Notes: a model not told the origin generated them from the sequence alone. A stretch of DNA of 64,000 bases from RGIG2041 sp045546315 (GCA_045546315.1 JAZQCN010000059.1:136583-200582), one strand, 5' to 3'; shown: positions 33,203-43,676, counted from the stretch's first letter. Made by a program: numbers and translations.

Positions 33203-35128
33203 TTAGATATCCAGATTCATTACAGATGCAGCATTTTGTTCAATAAACTCACGGCGCGGCTCAACATTATCACCCATAAGGATTGTAAACATTTCATCCG
33301 CTACAACCGCATCATCTAAGGTTACACGAAGCATAGTACGCTTTTCCGGGTCCATTGTGGTCTCCCAAAGCTGTGTATGCGACATTTCACCAAGACCTTT
33401 ATAACGCTGTACATCGCATTTTCCGCCCATTTCTTCGATAATACTCTGCATTTCACTATCGCTGTAGGCATATTTTACATTTTTACCCTTCCAGATTTTA
33501 AACAGCGGCGGCTGCGCAAGATATACATAACCACCGTCGATTAACGGTCGCATATGTCTGAAGAAGAAGGTAAGCAGAAGTGTGCGAATGTGCGAGCCGT
33601 CAACATCGGCATCGGCCATAATTATTACCTTATGGTATTTCAGCTTGCTTACATCAAATTCATCACCAATACCGGCACCGAGCGCCATAATAATCGGCAG
33701 AAGCTTTTCATTGCCGTAAACCTTATCTAAACGCGCTTTTTCAACATTTAACATTTTACCCCAAAGCGGCAGAATTGCTTGGAAGCTTCTATCTCTGCCC
33801 TGCTTTGCACTACCACCCGCAGAGTCACCCTCTACGATGTAGATTTCATTCTTTGTCGGATCCTTACCGGAGCACTTAGCCAGCTTACCCAAAAGGCTGG
33901 AATCGCCATTACTGGTTGCTTTTCTTGTATTTTCTCTTGCCTTTCTTGCCGCCTCGCGCGCTTTGCATGCCAAAAGTGCCTTTTCCATAATCATGCGCGC
34001 TGTGCCCGGATTTTCCTCTAAGAAATCTGCAAACTTATCACTGACTGTCTTATCAACAATACCTCTGAATTCAGAATTACCAAGCTTAGTCTTTGTCTGG
34101 CCTTCAAACTGCGGCTCAGCGACCTTTACACTGATAATCGCAGTAAGACCTTCACGCACATCTTCACCGGAAAGCGTTAAATCCTTATCTTTTTCTTTAA
34201 TTAAATTGTATTTTTTAATATATTCATTAAATACTCTTGTAATTGCAGTTTTAAAACCAACCTCATGCGTACCGCCTTCGGTTGTTTTAATATCATTTGC
34301 AAAGGAAACAAGTACTTCGCTGTAGTTATCCGTATACTGCATTGCGATTTCTACATACGAATCACCCTTACTGCCGTCAAAATAAATGACATCATCGTGA
34401 ATTGCAACTTTATTCTGATTTAAGTATTCTACATATTCACGAATACCGCCCTCATAATACAGATTATTCTCAACAATCTCTTCACCGCGCTTATCAATAA
34501 AATCAATACGCACGCCACCGTTTAAGAATGCCTGTTCACGAAGACGCTGTAAAAGTACATCATATTCGTATTCTACAGTTTCAAAAATTGTATCGTCAGC
34601 CTTCCAGGTAACCTTTGTACCCTTCGCACCCTCCGGTGCCTTACCAATTACCTTTGCAGGTGCACAGCTCTTGCCGCGCTCAAACTTCTGATAATATATT
34701 TCACCGTCGTGAATAACTTCAACCTCTAAATATTCGGAAAGCGCATTAACAACAGACGAACCAACGCCGTGCAAACCACCGGAAACCTTGTATCCGCCGC
34801 CGCCAAACTTACCGCCGGCATGCAAAATCGTAAATACAACCTCCAAAGTTGAAATACCCATCTTTGGATGAATGCCGACCGGAATACCGCGGCCGTCATC
34901 CGTTACGCTGACAATATTATCCGGCAAAATTTCTACTATAATATTTCTACAGTAGCCTGCCAGCGCTTCGTCAATCGCATTATCTACAATTTCATATACC
35001 AAGTGATGCAGACCTCTTACCGAAGTAGAACCGATATACATACCCGGTCTTTTTCTTACGGCCTCCAGGCCTTCCAGGACTTGAATATTACTTTCGTCAT
35101 ACCCGGAATTTACTTTCGTTTCTTCCAT
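33203..35128 (-). CDS. gyrB: DNA gyrase subunit B
   Basis: A 641-residue ATPase subunit of gyrase. It carries the GHKL ATP site (DDGRGIPVGIH and GGLHGVGSSVVNALS), the TOPRIM domain (EGDSAGGSAKQGRDR and DADVDGSHIRTLLL) and the C-terminal GLGEMSHTQLWETT block. Length fits gyrB rather than parE. gyrA is not next to it in this window; parA follows instead. The start has AGGAAAGG upstream. Confidence 0.97.
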   Translation of the reverse strand: MEETKVNSGYDESNIQVLEGLEAVRKRPGMYIGSTSVRGLHHLVYEIVDNAIDEALAGYCRNIIVEILPDNIVSVTDDGRGIPVGIHPKMGISTLEVVFTILHAGGKFGGGGYKVSGGLHGVGSSVVNALSEYLEVEVIHDGEIYYQKFERGKSCAPAKVIGKAPEGAKGTKVTWKADDTIFETVEYEYDVLLQRLREQAFLNGGVRIDFIDKRGEEIVENNLYYEGGIREYVEYLNQNKVAIHDDVIYFDGSKGDSYVEIAMQYTDNYSEVLVSFANDIKTTEGGTHEVGFKTAITRVFNEYIKKYNLIKEKDKDLTLSGEDVREGLTAIISVKVAEPQFEGQTKTKLGNSEFRGIVDKTVSDKFADFLEENPGTARMIMEKALLACKAREAARKARENTRKATSNGDSSLLGKLAKCSGKDPTKNEIYIVEGDSAGGSAKQGRDRSFQAILPLWGKMLNVEKARLDKVYGNEKLLPIIMALGAGIGDEFDVSKLKYHKVIIMADADVDGSHIRTLLLTFFFRHMRPLIDGGYVYLAQPPLFKIWKGKNVKYAYSDSEMQSIIEEMGGKCDVQRYKGLGEMSHTQLWETTMDPEKRTMLRVTLDDAVVADEMFTILMGDNVEPRREFIEQNAASVMNLDI

Positions 35129-35145
35129 ATTTTACCTTTCCTTTC

Positions 35146-35409
35146 TTATTTCCAACTACTTTCCTGCGAACGCTTATGCAGCGTTTGCGCAGAAATCGGT
35201 GAAACATAAACCTTGTAGTTTTCCATGTTACCACATAAAATATAACTTTTCGGCAAGTCACCAATGCTTACATCAACAACCCTGCCGCTTTTTTGCGCAA
35301 TTTCTAAAAACTTTTGTGTCCTTTTAGATATACTTGTCGTTTCCAAATCCAAAATTGCTATAATGTCTTTTTTTAAAACAACAGTATCAGAACCTAAATG
35401 CAAGAACAT
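35146..35409 (-). CDS. remB: Extracellular matrix regulator RemB (DUF370)
   Basis: An 87-residue DUF370 protein, the equivalent of B. subtilis YaaB/RemB, between recF and gyrB as in Bacillus. It has the typical MFLHLGSDTVVLKKDIIAIL start and SYILCGNMENYKVYVSPIS core. RemA/RemB-type proteins affect biofilm matrix genes; for RemB the molecular role is poorly known. The AGGAGG site overlaps the end of recF. Confidence 0.9.
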   Translation of the reverse strand: MFLHLGSDTVVLKKDIIAILDLETTSISKRTQKFLEIAQKSGRVVDVSIGDLPKSYILCGNMENYKVYVSPISAQTLHKRSQESSWK

Positions 35410-35410
35410 C

Positions 35411-36505
35411 CTATTCCTCCTGCTGAACTGTTCCGGCCTTCACATAAAAATAACGCGCATCCTTCTGTGTTTCATCTCTGTCTGTGCCGGTGATAATTAC
35501 CTGCTTATTTTTTATTTTACCTGCAAAATAATCTCGCCTGCTTTTATCAAGCTCGCTCATAATATCATCAAGTAAAATAATAGGATAGGTTTTCTTTATG
35601 CTGTACACAGCTTCGGTTTGCGCAAGCTTTAAGCATAAAACCACGCTTCTGTGCTGCCCCTGCGAACCATAAATTTTCAAATCGCGACCATCAATTGTAA
35701 ATGCAATATCATCGCGATGCGCACCTATATTGGAAATTTTGGTTTCCAAATCGCGCTTGCGATTTTTTTCAAGCAGCTTTAACATAGACTCTTTTATAAC
35801 ATCATAGCTTTCAAAACTGTCTGTTATATTGGATATATAGCTTAAATCAAGTATTTCACTTGAAAGCTCAGCATAAATATTTTTAACAAACGGCTTTAAA
35901 AATTGAATAAAATCGACTCTGTAAAGTGTAATTTTTGCACTTAAATCCGCCAATGCCTCGTCCCAGACATCTAATGTACTCAACGCAGGACTATCGGTAT
36001 GCAAGCGTTTTAATAAGTTATTTCTTTGCTTAAGTACTTTTAAATAGTCATTTAAAACCGAAACATAATTCGGCTTAAGCTGACTGAGTGCCATATCCAT
36101 AAATCTGCGGCGCTCACCCGGACCGCCTTTTATAATATTCAAATCCTCCGGTGAAAACATAACCGCATTTATATAGTTTGCAATATGACTGATTTTACTA
36201 ACAGAAACGCCGTTGAAGGAAACAAGCTTTCTTTTACCGCTTTGCATAATCATTTTTCCTTCATATTCACGAACATCATCCGTAAATTCCAGTTCAATCA
36301 CAGCTGAGGAAGCACCCTCTGCAATCATTTCACCGTCATCCGCACGCCGATGCGAACGACCGCTGCAAAAAACAAATATAGCTTCCAATAAATTTGTTTT
36401 TCCCTGCGCATTATTTCCGTAAATAATGTTGGTTTTCGGATTAAATGCAAGCTCGGCAGCCGAATAATTTCTGAAATTCTTAATTTTCAGCTTTTTAATA
36501 TACAT
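35411..36505 (-). CDS. recF: DNA replication and repair protein RecF
   Basis: A 364-residue SMC-like ATPase that loads RecA at gaps. The Walker A IYGNNAQGKTNLLEA is near residue 30, the signature SQGQHRSVVLCLKLA and Walker B PIILLDDIMSELD are near the C-terminus. The length is normal and the position in the dnaN-yaaA-recF run is canonical. Only a weak ribosome site precedes the start, and the gene is 3 bases from yaaA, so coupling is likely. Confidence 0.96.
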   Translation of the reverse strand: MYIKKLKIKNFRNYSAAELAFNPKTNIIYGNNAQGKTNLLEAIFVFCSGRSHRRADDGEMIAEGASSAVIELEFTDDVREYEGKMIMQSGKRKLVSFNGVSVSKISHIANYINAVMFSPEDLNIIKGGPGERRRFMDMALSQLKPNYVSVLNDYLKVLKQRNNLLKRLHTDSPALSTLDVWDEALADLSAKITLYRVDFIQFLKPFVKNIYAELSSEILDLSYISNITDSFESYDVIKESMLKLLEKNRKRDLETKISNIGAHRDDIAFTIDGRDLKIYGSQGQHRSVVLCLKLAQTEAVYSIKKTYPIILLDDIMSELDKSRRDYFAGKIKNKQVIITGTDRDETQKDARYFYVKAGTVQQEE

Positions 36506-36508
36506 AAT

Positions 36509-36733
36509 TTACTCAACCGTAATTAAAACATCAGCATCTTCAAATTCGACTAAAACCTTATCACCCGGACGAATTTTTTTGCCACGCATCGTACATTTTT
36601 CACCGTCATAATATACCATTTCCGATAAAATCATGTCCTTTGCCTCGGCACCGGTCTGGGCAACGCCGGAGAATTTTAAAAGCTGATCGAGCTTAATATA
36701 TTCAGTTGTAATTTTGATGTTAATTTTTTCCAT
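36509..36733 (-). CDS. S4-domain RNA-binding protein YaaA/RlbA
   Basis: A 74-residue S4-like protein, with ITTEYIKLDQLLKFSGVAQTG and KIRPGDKVLVEFED as marks, in the conserved position between dnaN and recF. Members act in ribosome assembly. Length matches the family. Confidence 0.93.
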   Translation of the reverse strand: MEKINIKITTEYIKLDQLLKFSGVAQTGAEAKDMILSEMVYYDGEKCTMRGKKIRPGDKVLVEFEDADVLITVE

Positions 36734-36753
36734 AATAAAATACCTTATCGGAT

Positions 36754-37854
36754 TTATTTCAGCATCGGCAATACAAGATACATAAATTCATTGCCCTCTA
36801 CCGGCTCAATAACACATGGGCTGCCGGCAGTAATAAAGCGCATTAAAATTTCTTCACAATCGCAATTTTTAAGCGAATCCAATAAAAATTTTAAGTTAAA
36901 TTTAATTTCAAACGGCTGGCAGTCGCAATCCACCGAAATTGTATCATTAATTTTACCGGAAGCAGAGCTACAGCTGATTTCAATCTCCCCTGTACGGATG
37001 TTTAAGGTCAATGGACTTTTAACCGATTCATTTGAAATAATCAAAGAAGCACGGTCAACCGCATTTTCCAAATCCGAAACATTACACTTCACCGTAAAGG
37101 CAAAATCCTGCGGGATTGCATTTTTATAACTGATATATTCACCGTCGCGCAATCTGGATAAAACAATAAAATCATCAAATTCAAACAACACATTTTTATC
37201 CGAAAAATACATTCTTAAATATGTATCATCGTCTTTTAATACCTTTAAAAGCTCACCAAGCGTGCGCACCGGAATAATCGCGTGGAAATTTTTATTGGTT
37301 TCATCAATAATCTCGTTGCGGATAGCAACACGGAAACGGTCGGAACCGACAACAGAAAGCTTATTGTTTTCTACTTCAAAGTATGCACCCGTCAGCACCG
37401 GTCTTGTAGAGGTCTGCGGAATAACATAAATTGTTTGTTTAATAATGCTTCTTAATACATTACTTTTAATATTGAAGGAAAAATCGCGGTTGATATCTGC
37501 GATACGCGGAAACTCCTGCGGATTAATACCCGAAATATCAAAATTAACCTTACCACACTTTATCTTTGTAAGATATTTTTCATCCGACTCAATCTGCACC
37601 GGTGCATCCGGCAGCTTACGCACAATATCACCGAACATTCTGGAATTCAGCACGATTGTGCCTTCCTCCAAAATCTGTGCAGGACATTCATAACGGATAC
37701 CGATTTCCAAATCGTTACCTGTTAAAATAATTTTACTTTCACTGCATTCAATTAAAATACCCTCTAATACAGGTAATGTAGATTTTTGAGAAACTGCTTT
37801 CTGCACAGTATTAATTGCATCCGAGAGATTGTTCTTGTCACAGATAAATTTCAT
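36754..37854 (-). CDS. dnaN: DNA polymerase III subunit beta (sliding clamp)
   Basis: A 366-residue clamp protein made of three similar domains (about 1-120, 128-245, 246-366). Recognised by MKFICDKNNLSDAINTVQKA at the start and by the C-terminal SPCVIEPVEGNEFMYLVLPM with the partner-binding pocket. Both length and position downstream of dnaA are normal. Confidence 0.97.
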   Translation of the reverse strand: MKFICDKNNLSDAINTVQKAVSQKSTLPVLEGILIECSESKIILTGNDLEIGIRYECPAQILEEGTIVLNSRMFGDIVRKLPDAPVQIESDEKYLTKIKCGKVNFDISGINPQEFPRIADINRDFSFNIKSNVLRSIIKQTIYVIPQTSTRPVLTGAYFEVENNKLSVVGSDRFRVAIRNEIIDETNKNFHAIIPVRTLGELLKVLKDDDTYLRMYFSDKNVLFEFDDFIVLSRLRDGEYISYKNAIPQDFAFTVKCNVSDLENAVDRASLIISNESVKSPLTLNIRTGEIEISCSSASGKINDTISVDCDCQPFEIKFNLKFLLDSLKNCDCEEILMRFITAGSPCVIEPVEGNEFMYLVLPMLK

Positions 37855-38126
37855 TTTCTAATCAAATCCTTCTTTTATTAATTTTCGTTTATTGCGCCGA
37901 ACGGCGCTTAAAATAAAATAATATAAAATAATTTTAGTAGTTGTAGTAGTAGGGGATGTGCAAAACATGCATAACTTAAAAAATCATTGATACAACAGGC
38001 TTTATTAAAGCTGTCATCTTATGAATAAGCTGTGGAAAAGTCTGAAAAGTTATCCACAAAATTAACATTTTATATGTTTTACACATAAAGTTATCCACAT
38101 TTCCACAATTTATTATGGATAACTTT
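37855..38126. other. oriC unwinding region between dnaA and dnaN
   Basis: 272 bases without a gene. From left to right: an AT-rich stretch (37905-37934), a DnaA-trio block TAGTAGTTGTAGTAGTAG (37935-37952) closed by GGG, and then two perfect DnaA boxes TTATCCACA at 38050-38058 and 38091-38099, with an imperfect inverted one (TATGGATAA, 38114-38122). This is the arrangement of DnaA box, GC patch, trio and AT-rich DUE described for B. subtilis, so unwinding is likely on the dnaN side. Confidence 0.85.
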
Positions 38127-39431
38127 TTAATGAAGAATGGATTTCAGCTGCTTTGTAAGCGTTTGAATTGCATAGCTTAATTCTTCATCTGCTTCTAATT
38201 TTTTAGTAATATTATCCACGGCATGCATAGCTGTTGAATAATGTCGGTCGTATTCTTTTCCGATGGTTTCGTAGCTCATATCCGTCAGCGTGCGGCAAAG
38301 GTACATTGCAATTTGTCTGGCATCGTTAATATTTTGTATTTTACGCTTACCTTTAATATCAGAAACCGGAATATCAAAAAATTTAGATACGGCTTCATTT
38401 ATAGAGGTAGCAGTAATACGAATGACCGGAACTAAGGATTCCAATGCTTCTTTGGTAAGCTCCAAATCAATTTCGCGACCGGTTACCTTTGCATAGGAAA
38501 GGACACGCATCAATGCACCTTCCAGCTCACGAATATTGGATTTACTGCAATCTGCAATAAAACAATATACATCATACGGAATTTCAACACTTTCAACCGA
38601 GGCCTTCTTTTGCAGAATTGCAATTCTGGTTTCATAATCCGGTGGTTTGATATCCGCCTGTATACCGCCGCTGAAGCGTGTTTTTAAACGCTCTTCAATA
38701 TCAATTTCTCTCGGCGGTCGGTCGCTGGTTAATACGATTTGTTTATTTGCATCGTAAAGCTCGTTGAAGGTATGGAAAAATTCTTCCTGTGCCATATCCT
38801 TACCCTCTAAGAACTGGATATCATCCAATAAAAGTATATCGACATTTCTGTATTTTTCTCTGAATTGCGCTGTAGTACGCTTCGAAATTGCGGCAATCAG
38901 CTCTGTTGTAAATTTCTCGGAGGAAATATAAACAATACTTAATTCCTTGCCGTACATTTTTCTTGCAAACTCACCGGCATAGTTACCGATTGCCTGCATC
39001 AGATGCGTCTTACCCAAGCCGCTGCCGCCGTAAATCAAAAGCGGATTATAAACGCTGCCCGGTCCTTCACTTACGCCAACAGAAACCGCGTGTGCATAGT
39101 GGTTTGAATTACCGACAACGAAGGAATCAAAGGTATACTTCGGATTTAAATTATTCATTGCCGGCGCGTTGGTCATTTTTTGAAACGGTTGATTTCTCGC
39201 AGTAAATTCAACATCCACCAGCTTACCGGTTAAATAATGGATTGCGGAAATAATGTTTGCGTGGTACGGCTTAATCATCTGAATCATCAGATCGTTTGTC
39301 ATACTCAGTACAATTTTAGAATCATCCATTGAAATGGGTTTTATGTCCATAAACCAGGTTGTAAATGCGGTTGGCAATACATCCGGCTTTATAACCTCTA
39401 AAGCCGATTTCCAAATTTTTTCAACTTCCAT
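38127..39431 (-). CDS. dnaA: Chromosomal replication initiator DnaA
   Basis: A 434-residue initiator. Domain I (1-80), short linker, AAA+ domain with Walker A GGSGLGKTHLMQA and Walker B ILLLDDIQFL, and the C-terminal DnaA-box reader (RQIAMYLCRTLTDMSYETIG, then DRHYSTAMHAVDNI). The length is normal for Clostridia. TAGGAG lies 8-9 bases before the start. DnaA boxes lie on both sides of the gene. Confidence 0.98.
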   Translation of the reverse strand: MEVEKIWKSALEVIKPDVLPTAFTTWFMDIKPISMDDSKIVLSMTNDLMIQMIKPYHANIISAIHYLTGKLVDVEFTARNQPFQKMTNAPAMNNLNPKYTFDSFVVGNSNHYAHAVSVGVSEGPGSVYNPLLIYGGSGLGKTHLMQAIGNYAGEFARKMYGKELSIVYISSEKFTTELIAAISKRTTAQFREKYRNVDILLLDDIQFLEGKDMAQEEFFHTFNELYDANKQIVLTSDRPPREIDIEERLKTRFSGGIQADIKPPDYETRIAILQKKASVESVEIPYDVYCFIADCSKSNIRELEGALMRVLSYAKVTGREIDLELTKEALESLVPVIRITATSINEAVSKFFDIPVSDIKGKRKIQNINDARQIAMYLCRTLTDMSYETIGKEYDRHYSTAMHAVDNITKKLEADEELSYAIQTLTKQLKSILH

Positions 39432-39839
39432 TTTAAAAACTCCTAAACTAAAATCAATCTGTTGTGGTTTGATGAAAAATAAAAGTTTTCCACATAGTTA
39501 TGCATAATTGTGCATAACTTTTTTAAAAACCGGCTAAATTCGGCATTTTCATAAAGAATTAAATGTGTATAAGTATGTGCATAAGTGAAAATACGGTTCC
39601 GAATTTAAGCAGCTGCATCTATATTTTGTGGTTTACATAAAGCAGTTTTTAAAAGATGTGTAACCTTATATGAAAATAAAGTGCATATGTGCGCAATATA
39701 CTATGATAATTATACCAAAAATTTAAGTAAAGTGCAAGTAAAAAAAGAGATTATTCCTAATAAAAGAATTGACAAATTTATTTATTAATTTATAATAAAA
39801 ATAGAAGTAGAAATTACAAAAAAAGGCAGGGAATGAAAA
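39432..39839. other. Upstream oriC region with degenerate DnaA boxes
   Basis: 408 bases between divergent dnaA and the Dabb gene. One-mismatch DnaA boxes: TTTTCCACA (39486-39494), TTATGCATA (39498-39506; two mismatches), TGTGCATAA (39509-39517), TGTGTATAA (39564-39572) and TGTGCATAA (39576-39584). They form a bipartite origin with the cluster downstream of dnaA. No rpmH-rnpA operon follows, unlike most Bacillota. Confidence 0.75.
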
Positions 39840-40142
39840 ATGATTAAGCATATTGTTATGTGGAAGCTTCCAAAGGAAAAGGACGGATTCAGTAAAGAAG
39901 AAATCGCGCTTAAAATTAAAGCTTCTTTAGAAACTTTACCGGCGCTGATTGATGAAATCGTCAGCTTACAGGTTGGTGTAAATTTCAATGAAAGCGATAT
40001 GGCATATGATGTTTGCCTTGTAACGGATTTTAAAACAAAGGAAGATTTGAATGCGTATCAGAATAATGAAGAGCATTTAAAGGTTGCCGCTTATATTCGC
40101 GCCGTAAATATCGGCAGATGTGTTGCTGATTACGAATATTAA
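39840..40142 (+). CDS. Dabb-family (stress-responsive A/B barrel) protein
   Basis: A 100-residue dimeric alpha/beta-barrel protein. MIKHIVMWKLPKE and the YDVCLVTDFKTKEDLNAYQN segment are typical of the family. Roles vary (fungal and plant stress proteins, cyclases), and in bacteria it is usually unknown. GCAGGG precedes the ATG. It is the first gene on the right arm and is read away from the origin. Confidence 0.88.
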   Translation: MIKHIVMWKLPKEKDGFSKEEIALKIKASLETLPALIDEIVSLQVGVNFNESDMAYDVCLVTDFKTKEDLNAYQNNEEHLKVAAYIRAVNIGRCVADYEY

Positions 40143-40152
40143 GGAGAAAAAA

Positions 40153-43100
40153 ATGAAAAAATTTATTTCTTTATCTTTATCTTTAGCTGTGCTGCTGACT
40201 TGCTTTTCGGCAGTTAGTTTTGCTGCGCCGAAAATAAATGAAACAACAGAAATTTTATTTACGGAAAATTTTGACGCTGCATCAGATAATGTATCAATTA
40301 GTAATGGCACCTTTTCTTATATAGCGTGTCCGGCGGACGGAGAAAATACAGATACAGCTGCAGCCTACGGTGCGCTGATGAGCAGTACTACTGCGGCAGC
40401 GAAGGTAAGAATCAAATTTAATGCGCTGTATACCGGCGAATATACATATGAAATGGATTTTCGCCTGGAGGATGTTATTTCGGAAGGCTCGAATGAAATA
40501 AAGCTGCTTCGCTTAAATAAGGATAATGCGACAATCGGTTTAATAACCTTATGGGATTCGGATGCAAACGGTTATAAAATTCGTGTAGCTACGAGAGATG
40601 AAGAAGGGACTGCAAAGTATAAAATAAGCGGTTATATTCCTTATAAAAAATGGCATACACTTCGTGTTGTTATAAATACATTTGAAAATAATTATGATGT
40701 ATATGTAAATGATGTATTGGTTTGTGAAAATTGTTTACCTTATCAAAACAGCTTTGAAGGTGGTGTAAATAGTGCTTATATTTATACCGATAAAGCCAAA
40801 AACACATCGCTTTTAGTGGATAATATTTCTTTATACAGAGATTTAGGCGTTTATTCAAAAAAATACATAATATCTGACGATGTGATTTTAGGAAGCTTTG
40901 AAAATGTGACTGTAGAGGAATTTTATTCAAATATAGAAACATTGATGTTATCAACTGTGACACTGTACAGTGATTATGAAAAAAAGGTACAAAATACAGG
41001 CGTTGTTGCAGACGGTGATATTTTAGAAATTAAATCTTTAAAAGATACATCAAAGATTAAATTGTATACAATCAATAATATTGTGTATGCAAATACATAC
41101 TATGTTGCGCCGAACGGCAATAATTTAAATGACGGTACTGCGCCTGAATCCGCATTTGCAAGTCTGGATTATGCAAAATATACCGTAAGGCTCGCAAAAA
41201 AGAACAATCCGAACCAAGCGTATACCGTAAAAATTTTAGCAGGTGATTATCCAATTGATTCATCAATTGAATTTACCGTGGCTGACAGCGGCAGTGCGGA
41301 ATATCCGATTCTATATGAAGCCTATGGCAACGGACCAGTGAATTTTAAAGGCAGTAAAACTTTAAGTGCAGATAAAGCTGTCAAGGTAACAGATTCGGAA
41401 ATTTTAAATACACTGATCAGCACGGAAGCACAAAAAAATCTATATAAAATTGATTTAAAGGCGGAGGGTATTGTAATTCCTGAAATGCCTGCTATTTATG
41501 GCTATGGCGCCGGCGGATATCAGCCTTTGCGTGTCTATATTAACGGTCAGGCGCTTACAGAGGCACAGTTCCCGAATGCGGGGAATGTCTATATTCCGTT
41601 AAAGGCGGTCAATAATGAAGAAACAGCGACAGCAGACGGTTTTTATGATATAAATTATTACGATAATGATGCACCGCTGTCCAGAACAGGCAAATGGAAT
41701 ACGAAAGATCGTGATATTTATATTGCAGGTACATTGCTACAGCAATGGGAATATAACCATATACGCGTAAAAACCTTTGACCCGGCAAACGGGCGTATTG
41801 TTTTTGATAAAAATCGTTCGGGTGAAATGCCAATCGGCAGAAGCTATTTCTATTTTACAAATGTATTTGAAGAAATAGATGTACCGGGTGAGTCTTATAT
41901 CGATGAGAAAAACGGTATTCTCTACTTTATGCCGTATGGCGATTTGACAAATGCCGAAATCGAAATCGGCACATTTAAAAATACAATGATTTCGATGACT
42001 GATTGCGATTATATCACATTTAAAAATTTAAATTTTGGTTATACGGGAAATAAAATTATTGATGCCAAAAATACGGATTATTTTACGCTTGACGGTTGTG
42101 AGCTTGCGCACACAGGTGCAACAGCAATAACGCTGAGCGGTCATCATACTTTAATTCAGAATAATCATATCTATGATCTCGCAGGTTATACGGGCACAGG
42201 TGGTATTCATTTAACCGATAGTGGTGACAGAAAAACCTTAACAAGTGGAGAAAGTAAGATTGTAAACAATAAAATTCACGATACAGATGTTGTTTATAAA
42301 GTATCACAGTCACCGGCAATTTATATTTTGGACAGCGTCGGTACGGAAATTTCCAATAACGAAATTTACAATGGTACTGCATATGTAATTCGTGTTACGG
42401 ATGCAAATGACATTTTGATTAAGCGAAATGAAATTTATAATGCAGTTACGATGTCTTCGGATGCAGGTGCAGTTACCTGGGGCAGAGATATTACGCTGCT
42501 CGGTTTTCAGGTGATTGAAAACTATTTCCATGACATCGGAAATGATATTGGTATTCGTGAACAAGAAAGTACGGGTTTAGTATGTAAAAGAACAGGGCAG
42601 CAGGCGCTGTTTCATGATGACGGCTCTTCCGGACCATATGCATACGGTAATATATTCTATCAAAGCAGGCCGAATGAAACAATCAATACATATTCTTCTA
42701 TAAAGGCAAATGGCGGTCAGTACGGCATTTGGGAAAATAACATTTTTATCGGCGGTCATACGGCAGCATACTTTGGTTCGTGGAGAACTGGATATAACGG
42801 TAAAACCATGCAGGATATCTGGTGGCTGCGTCAGTACAATGTGTATGAGCTGGGTGCGGAGCATAATGCAGACGGCCAAGGCGGTTCGGCAATTTATTGG
42901 GACAGAATCAGCAACAGCAAATTAAATTTCTTTGAAAATGAGGTCTGGAAGGAAAAATATGCAGGTCAATTCGGTGCGTATTGGACATTGTTTACACCGG
43001 AACAGAAGGCATATCTTGAAAGTGTATATGATTCGAGTGTAAGCAATATAAAATATAATACGAATCTTTTAAATGCGGCAGCCGGACATGCCGATTTGTT

Positions 43101-43638
43101 AACAAACACAAATGTAATGAAAAATAATGTTTTAATTAACACACTTACGCCGATAGAGTATAAGGATACTGCAAACTATCACGAAGCTGAAGGCAGTGTG
43201 ACGGGTATATATACCACACAGGAGGCGCAGGACTTCTTTAAAAACTATGGTACGGATTTTACGCTGACGAAGGAAGGCCTTGCATCGATTCAAAAAACCG
43301 TTCCGGCATTTCAGGCAATTGATTTTGATGCAATCGGCTTGCAGGGCGATGTCGGAAAAGCGAAGGCCGGTATAGAGGTTAACAGTGATAATGTAAACGG
43401 GAGCACGGTAAGCTGCAGACTTGTAAATGAAAGCGATGCACCGAAGCGGGGCTTGCTGATTTTCGTGTCTAAAAATGGTGAAAAAACCAGCGAAACAAAG
43501 ATTTTAAGTGTAACCGTGCCCGGCAAGGGAACAGCGGAAAGATTTGTATATTTTAAAAAGCCGTTTACGAGTTATAAAATTTTTGTGATTAAGGATTTTT
43601 TTTCAATGCAAATTCTTTCAAATGTTATTCAAAAATAA
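40153..43638 (+). CDS. Large secreted right-handed beta-helix protein
   Basis: 1161 residues. A signal peptide (MKKFISLSLSLAVLLTCF...VSFA) is followed by a LamG-like/jelly-roll domain (about 30-235), a parallel beta-helix (about 325-900) opening with TYYVAPNGNNLNDGTAPES and filled with Asn-rich turns such as DYITFKNLNFGYTG and IQNNHIYDLAG, and a C-terminal beta domain. The first beta-helix block matches the usual start of secreted polysaccharide-active helix proteins. Substrate and catalysis are not clear, and no surface anchor is seen. AAGGAG lies 4-7 bases before the ATG at 40153. Confidence 0.85.
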   Translation: MKKFISLSLSLAVLLTCFSAVSFAAPKINETTEILFTENFDAASDNVSISNGTFSYIACPADGENTDTAAAYGALMSSTTAAAKVRIKFNALYTGEYTYEMDFRLEDVISEGSNEIKLLRLNKDNATIGLITLWDSDANGYKIRVATRDEEGTAKYKISGYIPYKKWHTLRVVINTFENNYDVYVNDVLVCENCLPYQNSFEGGVNSAYIYTDKAKNTSLLVDNISLYRDLGVYSKKYIISDDVILGSFENVTVEEFYSNIETLMLSTVTLYSDYEKKVQNTGVVADGDILEIKSLKDTSKIKLYTINNIVYANTYYVAPNGNNLNDGTAPESAFASLDYAKYTVRLAKKNNPNQAYTVKILAGDYPIDSSIEFTVADSGSAEYPILYEAYGNGPVNFKGSKTLSADKAVKVTDSEILNTLISTEAQKNLYKIDLKAEGIVIPEMPAIYGYGAGGYQPLRVYINGQALTEAQFPNAGNVYIPLKAVNNEETATADGFYDINYYDNDAPLSRTGKWNTKDRDIYIAGTLLQQWEYNHIRVKTFDPANGRIVFDKNRSGEMPIGRSYFYFTNVFEEIDVPGESYIDEKNGILYFMPYGDLTNAEIEIGTFKNTMISMTDCDYITFKNLNFGYTGNKIIDAKNTDYFTLDGCELAHTGATAITLSGHHTLIQNNHIYDLAGYTGTGGIHLTDSGDRKTLTSGESKIVNNKIHDTDVVYKVSQSPAIYILDSVGTEISNNEIYNGTAYVIRVTDANDILIKRNEIYNAVTMSSDAGAVTWGRDITLLGFQVIENYFHDIGNDIGIREQESTGLVCKRTGQQALFHDDGSSGPYAYGNIFYQSRPNETINTYSSIKANGGQYGIWENNIFIGGHTAAYFGSWRTGYNGKTMQDIWWLRQYNVYELGAEHNADGQGGSAIYWDRISNSKLNFFENEVWKEKYAGQFGAYWTLFTPEQKAYLESVYDSSVSNIKYNTNLLNAAAGHADLLTNTNVMKNNVLINTLTPIEYKDTANYHEAEGSVTGIYTTQEAQDFFKNYGTDFTLTKEGLASIQKTVPAFQAIDFDAIGLQGDVGKAKAGIEVNSDNVNGSTVSCRLVNESDAPKRGLLIFVSKNGEKTSETKILSVTVPGKGTAERFVYFKKPFTSYKIFVIKDFFSMQILSNVIQK

Positions 43639-43643
43639 AGATT

Positions 43644-43676
43644 TAAAAGCCCCTCCGAATTTGGAGGGACTTTTTT
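43644..43676 (+). terminator. Terminator of the beta-helix gene
   Basis: CCCTCC/GGAGGG stem with six-base loop and a T run. Confidence 0.88.
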
